The position numbers and the translations under genes were made by a program. Source: Candidatus Omnitrophota bacterium (lineage in GTDB: Bacteria; Omnitrophota; Gorgyraeia; Tantalellales; Tantalellaceae). Taken from it: DNA of 7,440 bases. This document shows, piece by piece, positions 1-6,423 of this stretch (positions within the stretch are counted from its first letter, which is position 1; every line of letters starts with the position of its first letter). A model generated the notes under the pieces. That model was not told the DNA's origin. It saw only the letters and a list, made by a program, of their open reading frames with translations, and did no database searches. The stretch is taken from positions 1-7,440 of the forward strand of contig JAQUNB010000055.1 of assembly GCA_028717825.1 (NCBI GenBank), read 5' to 3'.

Positions 1-99
1 TATATCAAAACATCCATTGGTAAAACCGATCGTCCTACCTAAAGCTTTCTGCTTATCGATTATTTTCGCCAGCTCATCCTGATCTTTGATTTTATTCAT
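1..99 (-). CDS. rfaE2: D-glycero-beta-D-manno-heptose 1-phosphate adenylyltransferase, N-terminal part (cut by window edge)
   Basis: Only the first 33 codons lie in the window. They run from an ATG at 99 to the edge and are open throughout. The visible protein begins with a charged helix-like stretch and ends in a strand followed by TNGCFD (residues 27-32), the first nucleotide-binding motif of RfaE2/HldE-C cytidylyltransferase-fold enzymes. The HxGH motif expected next lies outside the window. The family transfers AMP from ATP to heptose 1-phosphate, giving ADP-heptose in the cytoplasm. Because only about 26 residues precede TNGCFD, this is the stand-alone adenylyltransferase and not the fused kinase-adenylyltransferase HldE of E. 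coli. A single base separates the ATG from the gmhA stop, and a GGA-containing purine stretch inside the gmhA end can serve as ribosome site. Pairing with gmhA supports the heptose assignment over other TNGCFD cytidylyltransferases. Confidence 0.85.
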   Translation of the reverse strand, partial: MNKIKDQDELAKIIDKQKALGRTIGFTNGCFDI

Positions 100-100
100 A

Positions 101-682
101 TTATTCCGCAAACGCGTCTTCGACTAGCTTACAAATGGCGTGTATCACTGTCATCTGGACTTCTTGTATGCGCGCAGTATTGTTCCCTTTTACAATAACG
201 GCAATATCCGCCTCGGTTTTAAGCCTGCCGCCGTCTCTGCCTGTTATAGCGATCACCGATATTTTTTTTGCCTTGGCGGCTTTTGCCGCTTCTATAACAT
301 TTTCTGATTTACCGCTGGTTGAGATCGCGATGGCCAGATCCCCCGCCTTGCCGATAGCCTCTATTTGCCTGCTGAAAACTCGATTGAAATCATAATCATT
401 TGATATAGCCGTAAGCGCTGCTATATCGGCTGTCAGCGCAATGCACGCGAGCGCACGGCGTTCTTTTTCGAACCTGACGACAAGTTCCGCCGCGAAATGT
501 TCGCTATCCGCGGCGCTCCCGCCGTTTCCGAAAACCAAAACTTTTCCCCCTCTCTTATAACAGCTGATGATCTCCTGTACTGTTCCGGCCACAGCGTCAA
601 TAGCGTTCGTATCCGCGAGAAATTCTTTTTTTATAGCGATACTATCGTTCAAGATCTTTTTAATATTTTCTTTAACGTCCAT
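101..682 (-). CDS. gmhA: Phosphoheptose (sedoheptulose 7-phosphate) isomerase
   Basis: A 193-residue SIS-fold protein of normal family length. GmhA converts sedoheptulose 7-phosphate to D-glycero-D-manno-heptose 7-phosphate, the first step toward ADP-heptose for LPS core or glycoprotein heptose. The phosphosugar-binding segment GNGGSAADSEHFAAEL spans residues 52-67, and the second SIS motif STSGKS is at 121-126. H62, E66, Q173 and H181 fall at the spacing of the metal-ligand and catalytic residues known in GmhA (E66 and H181 match the catalytic Glu and His of E. coli GmhA, from memory). The start is the ATG at 682, preceded by AGGAG (688-692) with a 5-nt spacer. The gene lies 24 nt after the Asp23-type gene and 1 nt before rfaE2, so the two heptose genes are probably cotranscribed. 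DiaA-like SIS proteins are the main alternative, but the rfaE2 neighbour argues for GmhA. Confidence 0.93.
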   Translation of the reverse strand: MDVKENIKKILNDSIAIKKEFLADTNAIDAVAGTVQEIISCYKRGGKVLVFGNGGSAADSEHFAAELVVRFEKERRALACIALTADIAALTAISNDYDFNRVFSRQIEAIGKAGDLAIAISTSGKSENVIEAAKAAKAKKISVIAITGRDGGRLKTEADIAVIVKGNNTARIQEVQMTVIHAICKLVEDAFAE

Positions 683-706
683 AAATTCTCCTAAAGACGC
701 ATTTAA

Positions 707-1303
707 TTACATTTCTCGAAAAGGTGGATATACTATTGACGGGGTTTCTTCAGGAGCCGCTTCTTCCGCACCTGTCCCCCGGGCTATCCTCCGGATATGT
801 ATCTTCATATTGACCTTCTCTTCTACGCCCAACATCCCATAGATCCTATTCTTAACTTCGCTCTGTATCCTCTCGGTAATAGCAGGGATATTAGTCCCCG
901 CGATCACCACAACATTAGAGGAAATGTTAATACCGTTCTTGTCGACAGATATAGCCGACCTTACATCTTTTATCCCGGGAATATCCACGGCGATCTTGCG
1001 GACATATTCTTCGATAGCCGACAGGGATACCGTAACTTCTCCGTCAGGATTATGAAAAGCAACTATCCTATTTGTTTTGATGGACCTATTGAGCTTATAA
1101 GGAGTGAGAATGCCGTCGATCACGAGAATAGCACCTATGATCATTAAGGCTATCCGGCAAGCCTGAATATCACAGAGAATGTCGGAAGAGATCTCAAGTT
1201 GCTGACCGGAGATCACCCCATTCGCTACTAAGAGGAACAAAGCACCGATCGCGAGCAGAATAAGCATGTAGATAAGAGCGCCTACTCTTTTAAAAAAATT
1301 CAT
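707..1303 (-). CDS. amaP: Asp23/Gls24 (DUF322) family membrane protein, AmaP-like
   Basis: A 198-residue protein with two hydrophobic segments at about residues 7-28 and 50-67, followed by an Asp23/Gls24-type domain at about 80-173 (NPDGEVTVSLSAIEEYVRKIA, then alternating strand and helix up to a VNMKIHI strand). The tail at 176-198 is rich in Glu and Pro. In Staphylococcus aureus, AmaP is the two-span protein that anchors Asp23 to the membrane; family members share this order of spans then domain. No catalytic residues are evident, so a structural or scaffolding role at the cytoplasmic face of the inner membrane is inferred. It follows accC by 66 nt. Bacillus has a soluble Asp23 protein (YqhY) at this same place after accC. 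The start is the ATG at 1303, preceded by six G residues (1307-1312) with a short 3-nt spacer. Family and topology are confident; the symbol is by similarity only. Confidence 0.8.
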   Translation of the reverse strand: MNFFKRVGALIYMLILLAIGALFLLVANGVISGQQLEISSDILCDIQACRIALMIIGAILVIDGILTPYKLNRSIKTNRIVAFHNPDGEVTVSLSAIEEYVRKIAVDIPGIKDVRSAISVDKNGINISSNVVVIAGTNIPAITERIQSEVKNRIYGMLGVEEKVNMKIHIRRIARGTGAEEAAPEETPSIVYPPFREM

Positions 1304-1369
1304 GATCCCCCCTTTTTCCCGTGAATCTTAAAAATTTCAAAAGGACGAAGAGCGAAAAAACTTATTTTG

Positions 1370-2722
1370 CTATTCTTCCTTTTCTGCCGTAAATAATTTC
1401 TCGACAAAATGCGTAGAGTATTTACCTTTTCTGAAATCCGTATTATTAAGGACCCTTTTATGGAAATCGACCGTAGTTTTGATGGGTTCGATCAAAAATT
1501 CATCCAGAGCCCGCAGCATTATCGTAATAGCTTCATCGCGCGTCGAGCCATGAGTAATAAGTTTGGCGATCAATGAATCATAGAAAGGAGATATTTCATA
1601 CCCTGAAAACACGTGACTGTCGACACGAATACCCGGCCCACCCGGCAGATTCAGCGCCACTATCGAACCGGGGCACGGCCTAAAATCGTTATCAGGGTCT
1701 TCCGCGTTGATCCTGCATTCCAAGGCATGCCCTTTGATCTTGATGTTCTCTTGCGTAAAAGGAAGTTTCCACCCAGCCGCGACCTTTATCTGCTCTTTTA
1801 CGAGATCTATACCTGTAACCATCTCAGTGACAGGATGTTCTACCTGAATACGGGTATTCATCTCCATAAAATAAAAATTACCGCCATCGACCAGAAACTC
1901 GATCGTACCCGCACCTCTATACCCGACAGCCTTCGCACCGTTCACCGCGCATTCACCCATCTTCTTTCTTAAACTTTGGGTCAAGAACGAAGAGGGCGAC
2001 TCTTCTATCAGTTTTTGATGACGGCGCTGAACCGAACAATCCCTCTCTCCCAGATGGACAACATTGCCCCTTTCATCCGCCAATATTTGAAATTCTATAT
2101 GCCGTGGCGCTTCTATATATTTTTCTATGTAGACAGCCGGATTACCGAAAGATGCCTCAGCTTCAGTTTGAGCGGTCGACAAAGCACTTATCAAACGAAC
2201 ATCATTATGGCATATCCTCATCCCTTTACCGCCGCCGCCGGCGGAAGCTTTAATAATTACGGGATACCCCATCTTCGCGGCGATCTTTAAGGCCTCTTCT
2301 TTGGTATTTACGATCCCTTCCGAACCGGGTATTATAGGTACCCCCGCTTTTTTCATTGTGTCTTTAGCGGTCATTTTGTCGCCCATAAGTTTCATATTTT
2401 CGGGAGTGGGTCCTATGAACTTTATCTTGCAGGATTCGCATATTTCTGCGAAATGCGCGTTTTCCGCTAGGAAACCGTATCCGGGATGGATCGCTTCGAC
2501 ATCTGTGATCTCCGCGGCACTTATTATCGCGGGTATACTCAAGTAACTGCTTGAGGGGATGGCTTTACCTATACAAACTGCCTCATCCGCCAACCTTACA
2601 TGCAGGGACTTCGTATCCGCCTGAGAATAAACAGCTACGGTTTTTATCCCTAACTCTTTGCAGGCCCTTATTATCCTAAGAGCGATCTCGCCTCTATTAG
2701 CTATCAGAATTTTAGAAAACAT
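1370..2722 (-). CDS. accC: Acetyl-CoA carboxylase, biotin carboxylase subunit
   Basis: A 450-residue ATP-grasp enzyme, full length for the family (E. coli AccC is 449). It carboxylates the biotin on AccB using ATP and bicarbonate, the first half-reaction of malonyl-CoA synthesis for fatty acids. Visible in order: the N-terminal carboxylase motif [11 protein letters not shown] (4-14), [10 protein letters not shown] (79-88), the glycine-rich ATP loop GGGGKGM (162-168), [16 protein letters not shown] (226-241), and [14 protein letters not shown] (287-300). K158, E287, N289, R291 and R337 line up with the ATP-binding and catalytic residues of E. coli AccC with an offset of one. The protein ends at residue 450, with no biotinyl or carboxyltransferase domain fused, so it is AccC and not pyruvate or propionyl-CoA carboxylase. 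The 14-nt gap after accB and a weak AAAGG overlapping the accB stop suggest translation coupled to accB. Confidence 0.97.
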   Translation of the reverse strand: MFSKILIANRGEIALRIIRACKELGIKTVAVYSQADTKSLHVRLADEAVCIGKAIPSSSYLSIPAIISAAEITDVEAIHPGYGFLAENAHFAEICESCKIKFIGPTPENMKLMGDKMTAKDTMKKAGVPIIPGSEGIVNTKEEALKIAAKMGYPVIIKASAGGGGKGMRICHNDVRLISALSTAQTEAEASFGNPAVYIEKYIEAPRHIEFQILADERGNVVHLGERDCSVQRRHQKLIEESPSSFLTQSLRKKMGECAVNGAKAVGYRGAGTIEFLVDGGNFYFMEMNTRIQVEHPVTEMVTGIDLVKEQIKVAAGWKLPFTQENIKIKGHALECRINAEDPDNDFRPCPGSIVALNLPGGPGIRVDSHVFSGYEISPFYDSLIAKLITHGSTRDEAITIMLRALDEFLIEPIKTTVDFHKRVLNNTDFRKGKYSTHFVEKLFTAEKEE

Positions 2723-2736
2723 GATATTTTAAACCT

Positions 2737-3183
2737 TTATACGGGTTCCACTAAAAATAATGTCTGACCGAACTCAACAGCCTCCGCGTTCTCCACACAG
2801 ATCTCCAATATTTTTCCGCCGAAATCAGCTTTTACTTCATTCATAAGTTTCATTGCTTCTACGATACAAAGAACATCACCTTTTTTAATAATATCCCCTA
2901 CTTGGATATACGGCGGATCGTCCGGTGAAGGTGCCCTGTAAAATGTGCCCACCATCGGAGATTTTACTTCCTTTCCTTGTTTGGCCGCTTCTTCCAGTTT
3001 AGGCGCCTCTTCTTTCGACGCGGCCGGCTGGGCAGTCTGTACGACCGGCGTGATAACCTGTTCGACTGTCCCTTGCGGCTTTTTTGTGAGCTTGACTTTA
3101 ACCCCTTCCAGTTCGACTTCAATTTCCGTAAGGTTGTTTTCATTCATAAGGTCAATAAGTTCTTTGATCTGCTTAATGTTCAT
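2737..3183 (-). CDS. accB: Acetyl-CoA carboxylase, biotin carboxyl carrier protein
   Basis: A 148-residue carrier (E. coli AccB is 156). The N-terminal helical segment MNIKQIKELIDLMNENN is followed by a short charged domain, an Ala/Pro/Glu-rich linker at about 38-74, and the biotinyl domain at 75-148. The biotin attachment site is K112 within VEAMKLMNEV. The thumb typical of bacterial acetyl-CoA carboxylase carriers is present around GTFYRAPSPDDPPYI (79-93), which separates it from biotin carriers of decarboxylases. The ATG at 3183 is chosen because AGGAG (3190-3194) sits 6 nt before it and the protein then starts like other AccB proteins. The frame stays open upstream to a GTG at 3231, but that start lacks a ribosome site and would add a basic 16-residue extension unlike the family. 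The gene follows efp after 96 nt containing an unusual palindrome, and accC follows after 14 nt. Confidence 0.96.
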   Translation of the reverse strand: MNIKQIKELIDLMNENNLTEIEVELEGVKVKLTKKPQGTVEQVITPVVQTAQPAASKEEAPKLEEAAKQGKEVKSPMVGTFYRAPSPDDPPYIQVGDIIKKGDVLCIVEAMKLMNEVKADFGGKILEICVENAEAVEFGQTLFLVEPV

Positions 3184-3189
3184 ATGTTT

Positions 3190-3194
3190 CTCCT
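3190..3194 (-). promoter_or_regulatory. Ribosome binding site fixing the accB start
   Basis: AGGAG on the minus strand, 6 nt before the ATG at 3183. It decides for this start over the in-frame GTG at 3231, which has no comparable purine stretch before it. Confidence 0.85.
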
Positions 3195-3214
3195 TATCTC
3201 TTCTTAAGTCCCGC

Positions 3215-3256
3215 AGGGGCAAGGATACCACAATAACTTTTTATTCATCCGCCCCT
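3215..3256 (-). repeat. Three-part inverted repeat in the accB leader
   Basis: Read on the minus strand, AGGGGC (3251-3256) pairs with GCCCCT (3215-3220), GGAT (3247-3250) with ATCC (3223-3226), and AATAA (3241-3245) with TTATT (3232-3236), around a 4-nt AAAG loop. The segments are separated by a 2-nt bulge and a 1/5-nt internal loop, giving about 15 pairs in 42 nt. It lies midway in the 96-nt efp-accB gap, ending about 20 nt before the accB ribosome site. No run of T follows on the minus strand, so it is not an ordinary intrinsic terminator. A role in mRNA stability, processing or control of accBC is inference. The symmetry is seen directly, but the structure is not energy-tested. Confidence 0.5.
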
Positions 3257-3279
3257 CGTTTCGCGCTCAAAAAAAAGAA

Positions 3280-3837
3280 CTACGCCCGTTCAACGTATTC
3301 ATCTTTGCGTGTATCGATCTTTATATGGTCCCCTTTTTCCACAAAAAGAGGGACTTTGATGATCTTCCCGGTCTCCAAGGTAGCCGGTTTTGTCGCACCG
3401 GAAACAGTATCGCCCCTGAACCCGGGTTCTGTCTCAATGATCTCTAATACTACGTGGATCGGAGGAGTTATGGTGATCACTTCCCCGCTACAAAATTTAG
3501 CCGTAACGATCATATTTTCTTTCAGATAATAAATACCGTCACCTATCGTTTTTTCAGATACATGTATCTGCTCATATGTGCTTTCATCCATAAAACAATA
3601 CCCAAGATCATCTTTGTAAAGATACTGCATCGGTTTTTGCTCTGTAAAGATCTCGTCAAAGGTATCTTCCGGCCTTATCGTCTCGGAAAAGATCGAACCG
3701 GTATGCAGGTTTTTGACCTTTAACCTGATAAAAGCACCACCCTTACCCGGTTTATGATGCTTCGCTTCCAGAACCTCGCAACGCTGTCCGTTATACGTTA
3801 TGACCGCTCCCGGTCGTAATAATATCGCCTTTGTCAT
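3280..3837 (-). CDS. efp: Translation elongation factor P
   Basis: A 185-residue, three-domain EF-P of normal length. EF-P binds the ribosome between the P and E sites and relieves stalling at consecutive prolines. The N-terminal KOW-like domain carries the tip loop HHKPGKGGAF (27-36); the residue that is post-translationally modified in many bacteria is K32, equivalent to K34 of E. coli EF-P. Domains II and III follow, with the conserved EPGFRGDTVSGATKPATLETG region (136-156) and a C-terminus of the form GDHIKIDTRKDEYVER. A lysine at the tip excludes the arginine-rhamnosylated (EarP) class. Which lysine modification is used, if any, cannot be told here because no modification gene is in the window. 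The ATG overlaps the pepP stop (ATGA), and GAGGTG at 3846-3851, inside pepP, gives an 8-nt spacer, indicating translational coupling. EfpL/YeiP paralogues are less likely given the canonical tip. Confidence 0.96.
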   Translation of the reverse strand: MTKAILLRPGAVITYNGQRCEVLEAKHHKPGKGGAFIRLKVKNLHTGSIFSETIRPEDTFDEIFTEQKPMQYLYKDDLGYCFMDESTYEQIHVSEKTIGDGIYYLKENMIVTAKFCSGEVITITPPIHVVLEIIETEPGFRGDTVSGATKPATLETGKIIKVPLFVEKGDHIKIDTRKDEYVERA

Positions 3838-4922
3838 CTTGTAAGCACCTCACATCCTTTAGAAGTAACCAAAACCATATCTTCTTTCCTAACCCCGCCC
3901 AACCCCACCTTGTATAGGCCGGGCTCGACCGTTAATATCATCCCCGCCTCGAACACCCCTTCGTTTGAAGCCGAGAAAGAAGGCGCCTCATGGACACCTA
4001 TTCCTATGCCGTGCCCCAAGCTATGGAGAAGATAACTCGACAGCTTTTTAGCCTCAAATAGCTCGTAAGTACGGTCCACTACCGACTTTATCTCTACGCC
4101 GGGTTTTATTTCTCTTATTGCTAAATTTTGAATTTCCTCAATAGTTTTAAGGAAGCTCCAAATTTGTCGGTTTATTCTACCGTTGCAATGTATCCTTGTC
4201 AAGTCAGAACAATAGCCTTTGAATACTATCCCGAAATCTATCATTGCATGACCGTTCTTTTTAAGCCGTTCGTCGGTTGGAACGGCATGTGGATACGCCG
4301 TGTTCCTCCCTACTGCCGCGATCGTCGGGAATGAATTTTTATAACCAGCCTTCAGAACTTCCGTATCAACTAACGCCGCGATCTCTATTTCAGTCATGCC
4401 GACGTTAATATTATTATCAACTATACCCCAGATCCGTTTAGTTTCCCGTGCTGCCTCTTTTATGATAAGTACTTCTTCTTTGGTTTTGATCATACGTAGA
4501 TTCGAAAAAATATCGGATATGGGCATTCGCCCTATTTGGGGGACTAACTTCACTCTTGACAAATTTTTTGACAGATTTTTATGCTCATTTACCGAAAATT
4601 TAGCGCTGTCAAAACCGATACACTTTAAAGAGCGCTGTTTGACCTCGGAAGCGAGCATTTTCGAGAATGCCCCCTTCACCGTTATTATCGATATTTGTTT
4701 ATTTTTAACAAATTCATCGGCGAGCGTCCTGTTCATCGAATCGATGAAGTATAGGACCTTCCCATTGCGAAGAAGCAAAAGTTTGACCCCGGAACAAAAA
4801 AACCCGGTCAAGTATGTGATATTTTGCTCATCGTTCAACAGGACGGCATCTACCCCTATACGGGGAATGCGCCTTGTGACATTTTTGAGGATATTACGTC
4901 TAAGTAAAAAATTACCTGACAT
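3834..4922 (-). CDS. pepP: M24 family Xaa-Pro aminopeptidase
   Basis: A 362-residue cytoplasmic metallopeptidase of the short Xaa-Pro peptidase type (Bacillus YqhT-like). It has a creatinase N-domain at about 20-145 and a pita-bread catalytic domain at about 150-362. The five metal ligands are visible: D229 (in MIDFG), D240 (in CSDLTR), H304 (in LGHGIG), E333 (in TVEPGLY) and E347 (in RKEDMV). The substrate-side histidines H212 (in AYPHAVP) and H311 (in GVHEAP) are also present, so it should be active. The family removes an N-terminal residue that precedes proline, or cleaves Xaa-Pro dipeptides. The N-terminal 20 residues are basic and show no signal peptide. The ATG at 4922 lies inside the aroQ end (11-nt overlap) and is preceded by GGAG at 4930-4933 with a 7-nt spacer. 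The stop overlaps the efp start. Whether it is an aminopeptidase or prolidase cannot be decided by eye. Confidence 0.92.
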   Translation of the reverse strand: MSGNFLLRRNILKNVTRRIPRIGVDAVLLNDEQNITYLTGFFCSGVKLLLLRNGKVLYFIDSMNRTLADEFVKNKQISIITVKGAFSKMLASEVKQRSLKCIGFDSAKFSVNEHKNLSKNLSRVKLVPQIGRMPISDIFSNLRMIKTKEEVLIIKEAARETKRIWGIVDNNINVGMTEIEIAALVDTEVLKAGYKNSFPTIAAVGRNTAYPHAVPTDERLKKNGHAMIDFGIVFKGYCSDLTRIHCNGRINRQIWSFLKTIEEIQNLAIREIKPGVEIKSVVDRTYELFEAKKLSSYLLHSLGHGIGIGVHEAPSFSASNEGVFEAGMILTVEPGLYKVGLGGVRKEDMVLVTSKGCEVLTR

Positions 4923-5346
4923 TCAATATCTCCAGTAAAGCCTTGATGCCAAGAATGTAGCTTGCTTTTCCGAAACCGCTTATCTGTCCGGTAGCCACCG
5001 GCGCGATGAGGGATTTATGCCTAAACTCTTCTCGGGCATAAATATTGGATAGGTGTACCTCAACGGTGGGGATTTGTCTCGCCTTTAGCGCGTCGTGTAT
5101 CGCAACGCTTGTGTGGGTATATGCCGCAGGGTTGATCACAATACCCGCGGCGGTCGTATGATTTATCTTATCAACTATATCACCTTCATGATTGGATTGG
5201 AAAATTTCCGTTTCCACCTGTTTCCCTTTTAAAGCATCAGTGATCTCGCGGTTAATATCGTCTATCGTAAATTTACCGTATATATCTGTTTCCCTTTTGC
5301 CGAGCAAATTAAGATTGGGACCGTGTATGACCAAAATTTTTACCAT
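4912..5346 (-). CDS. aroQ: Type II 3-dehydroquinate dehydratase
   Basis: A 144-residue flavodoxin-like enzyme of standard length, forming a dodecamer in known family members. It removes water from 3-dehydroquinate to give 3-dehydroshikimate, step three of the shikimate pathway to aromatic amino acids. Signature segments: [13 protein letters not shown] (7-19), FQSNHEG (49-55), [17 protein letters not shown] (71-87), and [18 protein letters not shown] (95-112). The expected active-site residues R18, Y23, N72, H98 and R109 are all in place. The ATG at 5346 is chosen because AGGAGG (5352-5357) lies 5 nt upstream and the protein then begins with the usual short strand before HGPNLN. The frame continues up to a TTG at 5388, but that adds a Gly-rich extension encoded by the intergenic hairpin. 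It starts 60 nt after the UPF0104 gene and overlaps pepP by 11 nt. Confidence 0.97.
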   Translation of the reverse strand: MVKILVIHGPNLNLLGKRETDIYGKFTIDDINREITDALKGKQVETEIFQSNHEGDIVDKINHTTAAGIVINPAAYTHTSVAIHDALKARQIPTVEVHLSNIYAREEFRHKSLIAPVATGQISGFGKASYILGIKALLEILNVR

Positions 5347-5351
5347 CACTT

Positions 5352-5357
5352 CCTCCT
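5352..5357 (-). promoter_or_regulatory. Ribosome binding site fixing the aroQ start
   Basis: AGGAGG on the minus strand with a 5-nt spacer to the ATG at 5346. It is the strongest Shine-Dalgarno match in the window. It rules out the in-frame TTG at 5388 as start. Confidence 0.88.
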
Positions 5358-5373
5358 TAATGAGCCCCCCGCC

Positions 5374-5391
5374 ACTTTGCGATAGCAAAGT
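5374..5391 (-). repeat. Perfect 7-bp hairpin in the aroQ leader
   Basis: On the minus strand ACTTTGC (5385-5391) and GCAAAGT (5374-5380) are exact reverse complements around a TATC loop. The hairpin is followed by a G-rich run (GGCGGGGGGC) and then the aroQ AGGAGG site, with no T-run. It sits in the 60-nt gap between the UPF0104 stop and aroQ. It could be an mRNA-processing or stabilising hairpin, or a copy of a dispersed palindromic (REP-like) element. Only the symmetry is seen; function is unknown. Confidence 0.55.
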
Positions 5392-5406
5392 ACAGGAGCG
5401 AATTAA

Positions 5407-6369
5407 TCATTCTTCGATCTTCAAATGGTATCCTTTAAGAGACCACCATAAATAGATAATGCCGCCGATAAGACCTATAACAAAAAGTCCCGCAAGATAG
5501 AGGATACTCATAGCAAAAGAGATCTCCCTGCCTACAACCGGAGTAAAAAAAGCCACTATAGCACCTTCCCTCAAGCCCAGCCCACCGATAGACGGAAGCA
5601 TGCTAACGAATGAAACGATCGGCATTATCAGAAAAATATCACCGATGTGCACTTCCACACCCAAGGACCTAAAAAAAAGATATATGGCAAAGAAATGCAG
5701 ACATTGCCCTGCGATAGAGGTTATTATCGATTTTAGCACAACGTCTTTCCGGTTCTTATAATCACAAATGATCTTATATGCCGCGTGTAACCTTTCGCCC
5801 AGACGCAGAGACTTTATCCTTATCAAAAACCGCTCGATAGAAGCAACGATCCTCGGCTCGGTCACGATTATGAACATCACTATGCCTAGAACAAGACAAA
5901 ATGACAAGATCACTTTTATAGTCGCAAGTTGGACCTCCCCCCGATAGATGAGAAGAGCAGCCGAAGCAACTATTAAAAAGGTGTAAAGTCCTAATATCCT
6001 ATCCATCAAAACGCTCGCATAAGATTGGAGCTTCTTGCCGTTCAGAACGCTCGCGCAATGGGCTTTTACAATATCGCCGCCAACCGCCGTCGGCATAAAA
6101 TTATTGAAAAAATATCCGATAAAAGTAAGCTGCATAGACCTCATTAGAGAAATGTTAAGGTCCTCCCCCACAAAGATAACTTTCATCCGATAGGCAAGTG
6201 AAATTATATTCGCAAGCATAACTATAGCAGCCATCAGAATAAACTTCAGCTGACATTTCGCTATTATGGACACGATATTTTTCAGATCCCCTCTCATCAG
6301 CCACAAGAGTAGACCGATCAGTCCGGCACTTACAATCACCCTGACAAATAATATGATCTTTTTCTTCAT
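5407..6369 (-). CDS. Flippase-like / lysylphosphatidylglycerol synthase transmembrane-region family protein (UPF0104)
   Basis: A 320-residue polytopic inner-membrane protein. Hydrophobic segments are visible at about 6-25, 42-60, 80-92, 125-142, 151-170, 212-234, 243-260 and 285-309, broken by a basic cytoplasmic-type loop around 178-212. The family hallmarks are FFNNFMPTAVGGDIVKA (87-103), the DRILGL motif (123-128) and LPSIGGLGLREGA (258-270). This is the region shared with the flippase half of MprF and with AglD/YbhN-type proteins. The catalytic aminoacyl-transferase domain of MprF is absent, so lysyl-lipid synthesis is not expected. Movement of a lipid or lipid-linked sugar across the membrane is the usual proposal but unproven for this subgroup. 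The ATG at 6369 has only a weak GGGA upstream. The gene sits 54 nt after the patatin gene and 60 nt before aroQ. Family assignment is solid; substrate is unknown. Confidence 0.85.
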   Translation of the reverse strand: MKKKIILFVRVIVSAGLIGLLLWLMRGDLKNIVSIIAKCQLKFILMAAIVMLANIISLAYRMKVIFVGEDLNISLMRSMQLTFIGYFFNNFMPTAVGGDIVKAHCASVLNGKKLQSYASVLMDRILGLYTFLIVASAALLIYRGEVQLATIKVILSFCLVLGIVMFIIVTEPRIVASIERFLIRIKSLRLGERLHAAYKIICDYKNRKDVVLKSIITSIAGQCLHFFAIYLFFRSLGVEVHIGDIFLIMPIVSFVSMLPSIGGLGLREGAIVAFFTPVVGREISFAMSILYLAGLFVIGLIGGIIYLWWSLKGYHLKIEE

Positions 6370-6402
6370 AAAATATATCCCGTTATATTATGTTTTTATC
6401 CC

Positions 6403-6417
6403 CCGTCAGACAGACGG
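6403..6417 (-). repeat. Short inverted repeat between patatin and UPF0104 genes
   Basis: On the minus strand CCGTC (6413-6417) pairs with GACGG (6403-6407) around a 5-nt TGTCT loop. It is followed by GGG and an A-rich stretch, not a T-run. The 5-bp stem is short enough to be chance. It is listed because it is the third intergenic gap of this transcription unit that carries an inverted repeat. Confidence 0.3.
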
Positions 6418-6423
6418 ATCCTA

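Noticed and set aside
1311..1344. CCTTTT/AAAAGG inverted repeat in the accC-amaP gap that could mask the amaP ribosome site
   Set aside because: The stem is 6 bp and mostly A-T with a 22-nt loop, so it is likely unstable and due to chance in an A/T-rich gap.
3184..3231. Upstream GTG start for accB adding 16 residues
   Set aside because: There is no ribosome site before it and the extension is basic and unlike AccB N-termini; the ATG at 3183 has AGGAG at ideal spacing.
3215..3256. Reading the accB leader palindrome as an intrinsic terminator of efp
   Set aside because: On the minus strand the 3' arm is followed by GCGGGAC and not a T-run; the T-run in this gap lies upstream of the hairpin, right after the efp stop.
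3184..3279. Promoter in the efp-accB gap (TTGAGC followed by TGAATA at 17 bp)
   Set aside because: The -10 candidate matches only 2 of 6 consensus positions and overlaps the palindrome; not convincing.
2945..3529. 194-codon plus-strand open frame over accB and efp
   Set aside because: It is antisense to two certain genes, has low-complexity Ser/Phe-rich content, no family resemblance and no convincing ribosome site; it is a shadow frame.
5347..5388. Upstream TTG start for aroQ adding 14 residues
   Set aside because: It would be encoded by the intergenic hairpin and G-run, while the ATG at 5346 has an AGGAGG site 5 nt upstream.
5374..5391. Reading the aroQ leader hairpin as a terminator after the UPF0104 gene
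   Set aside because: It is followed by a G-run and the aroQ ribosome site, with no T-tract in either direction.
5407..6369. Calling the UPF0104 protein MprF (lysylphosphatidylglycerol synthase)
   Set aside because: At 320 residues it has only the membrane flippase-like region and lacks the aminoacyl-transferase domain.
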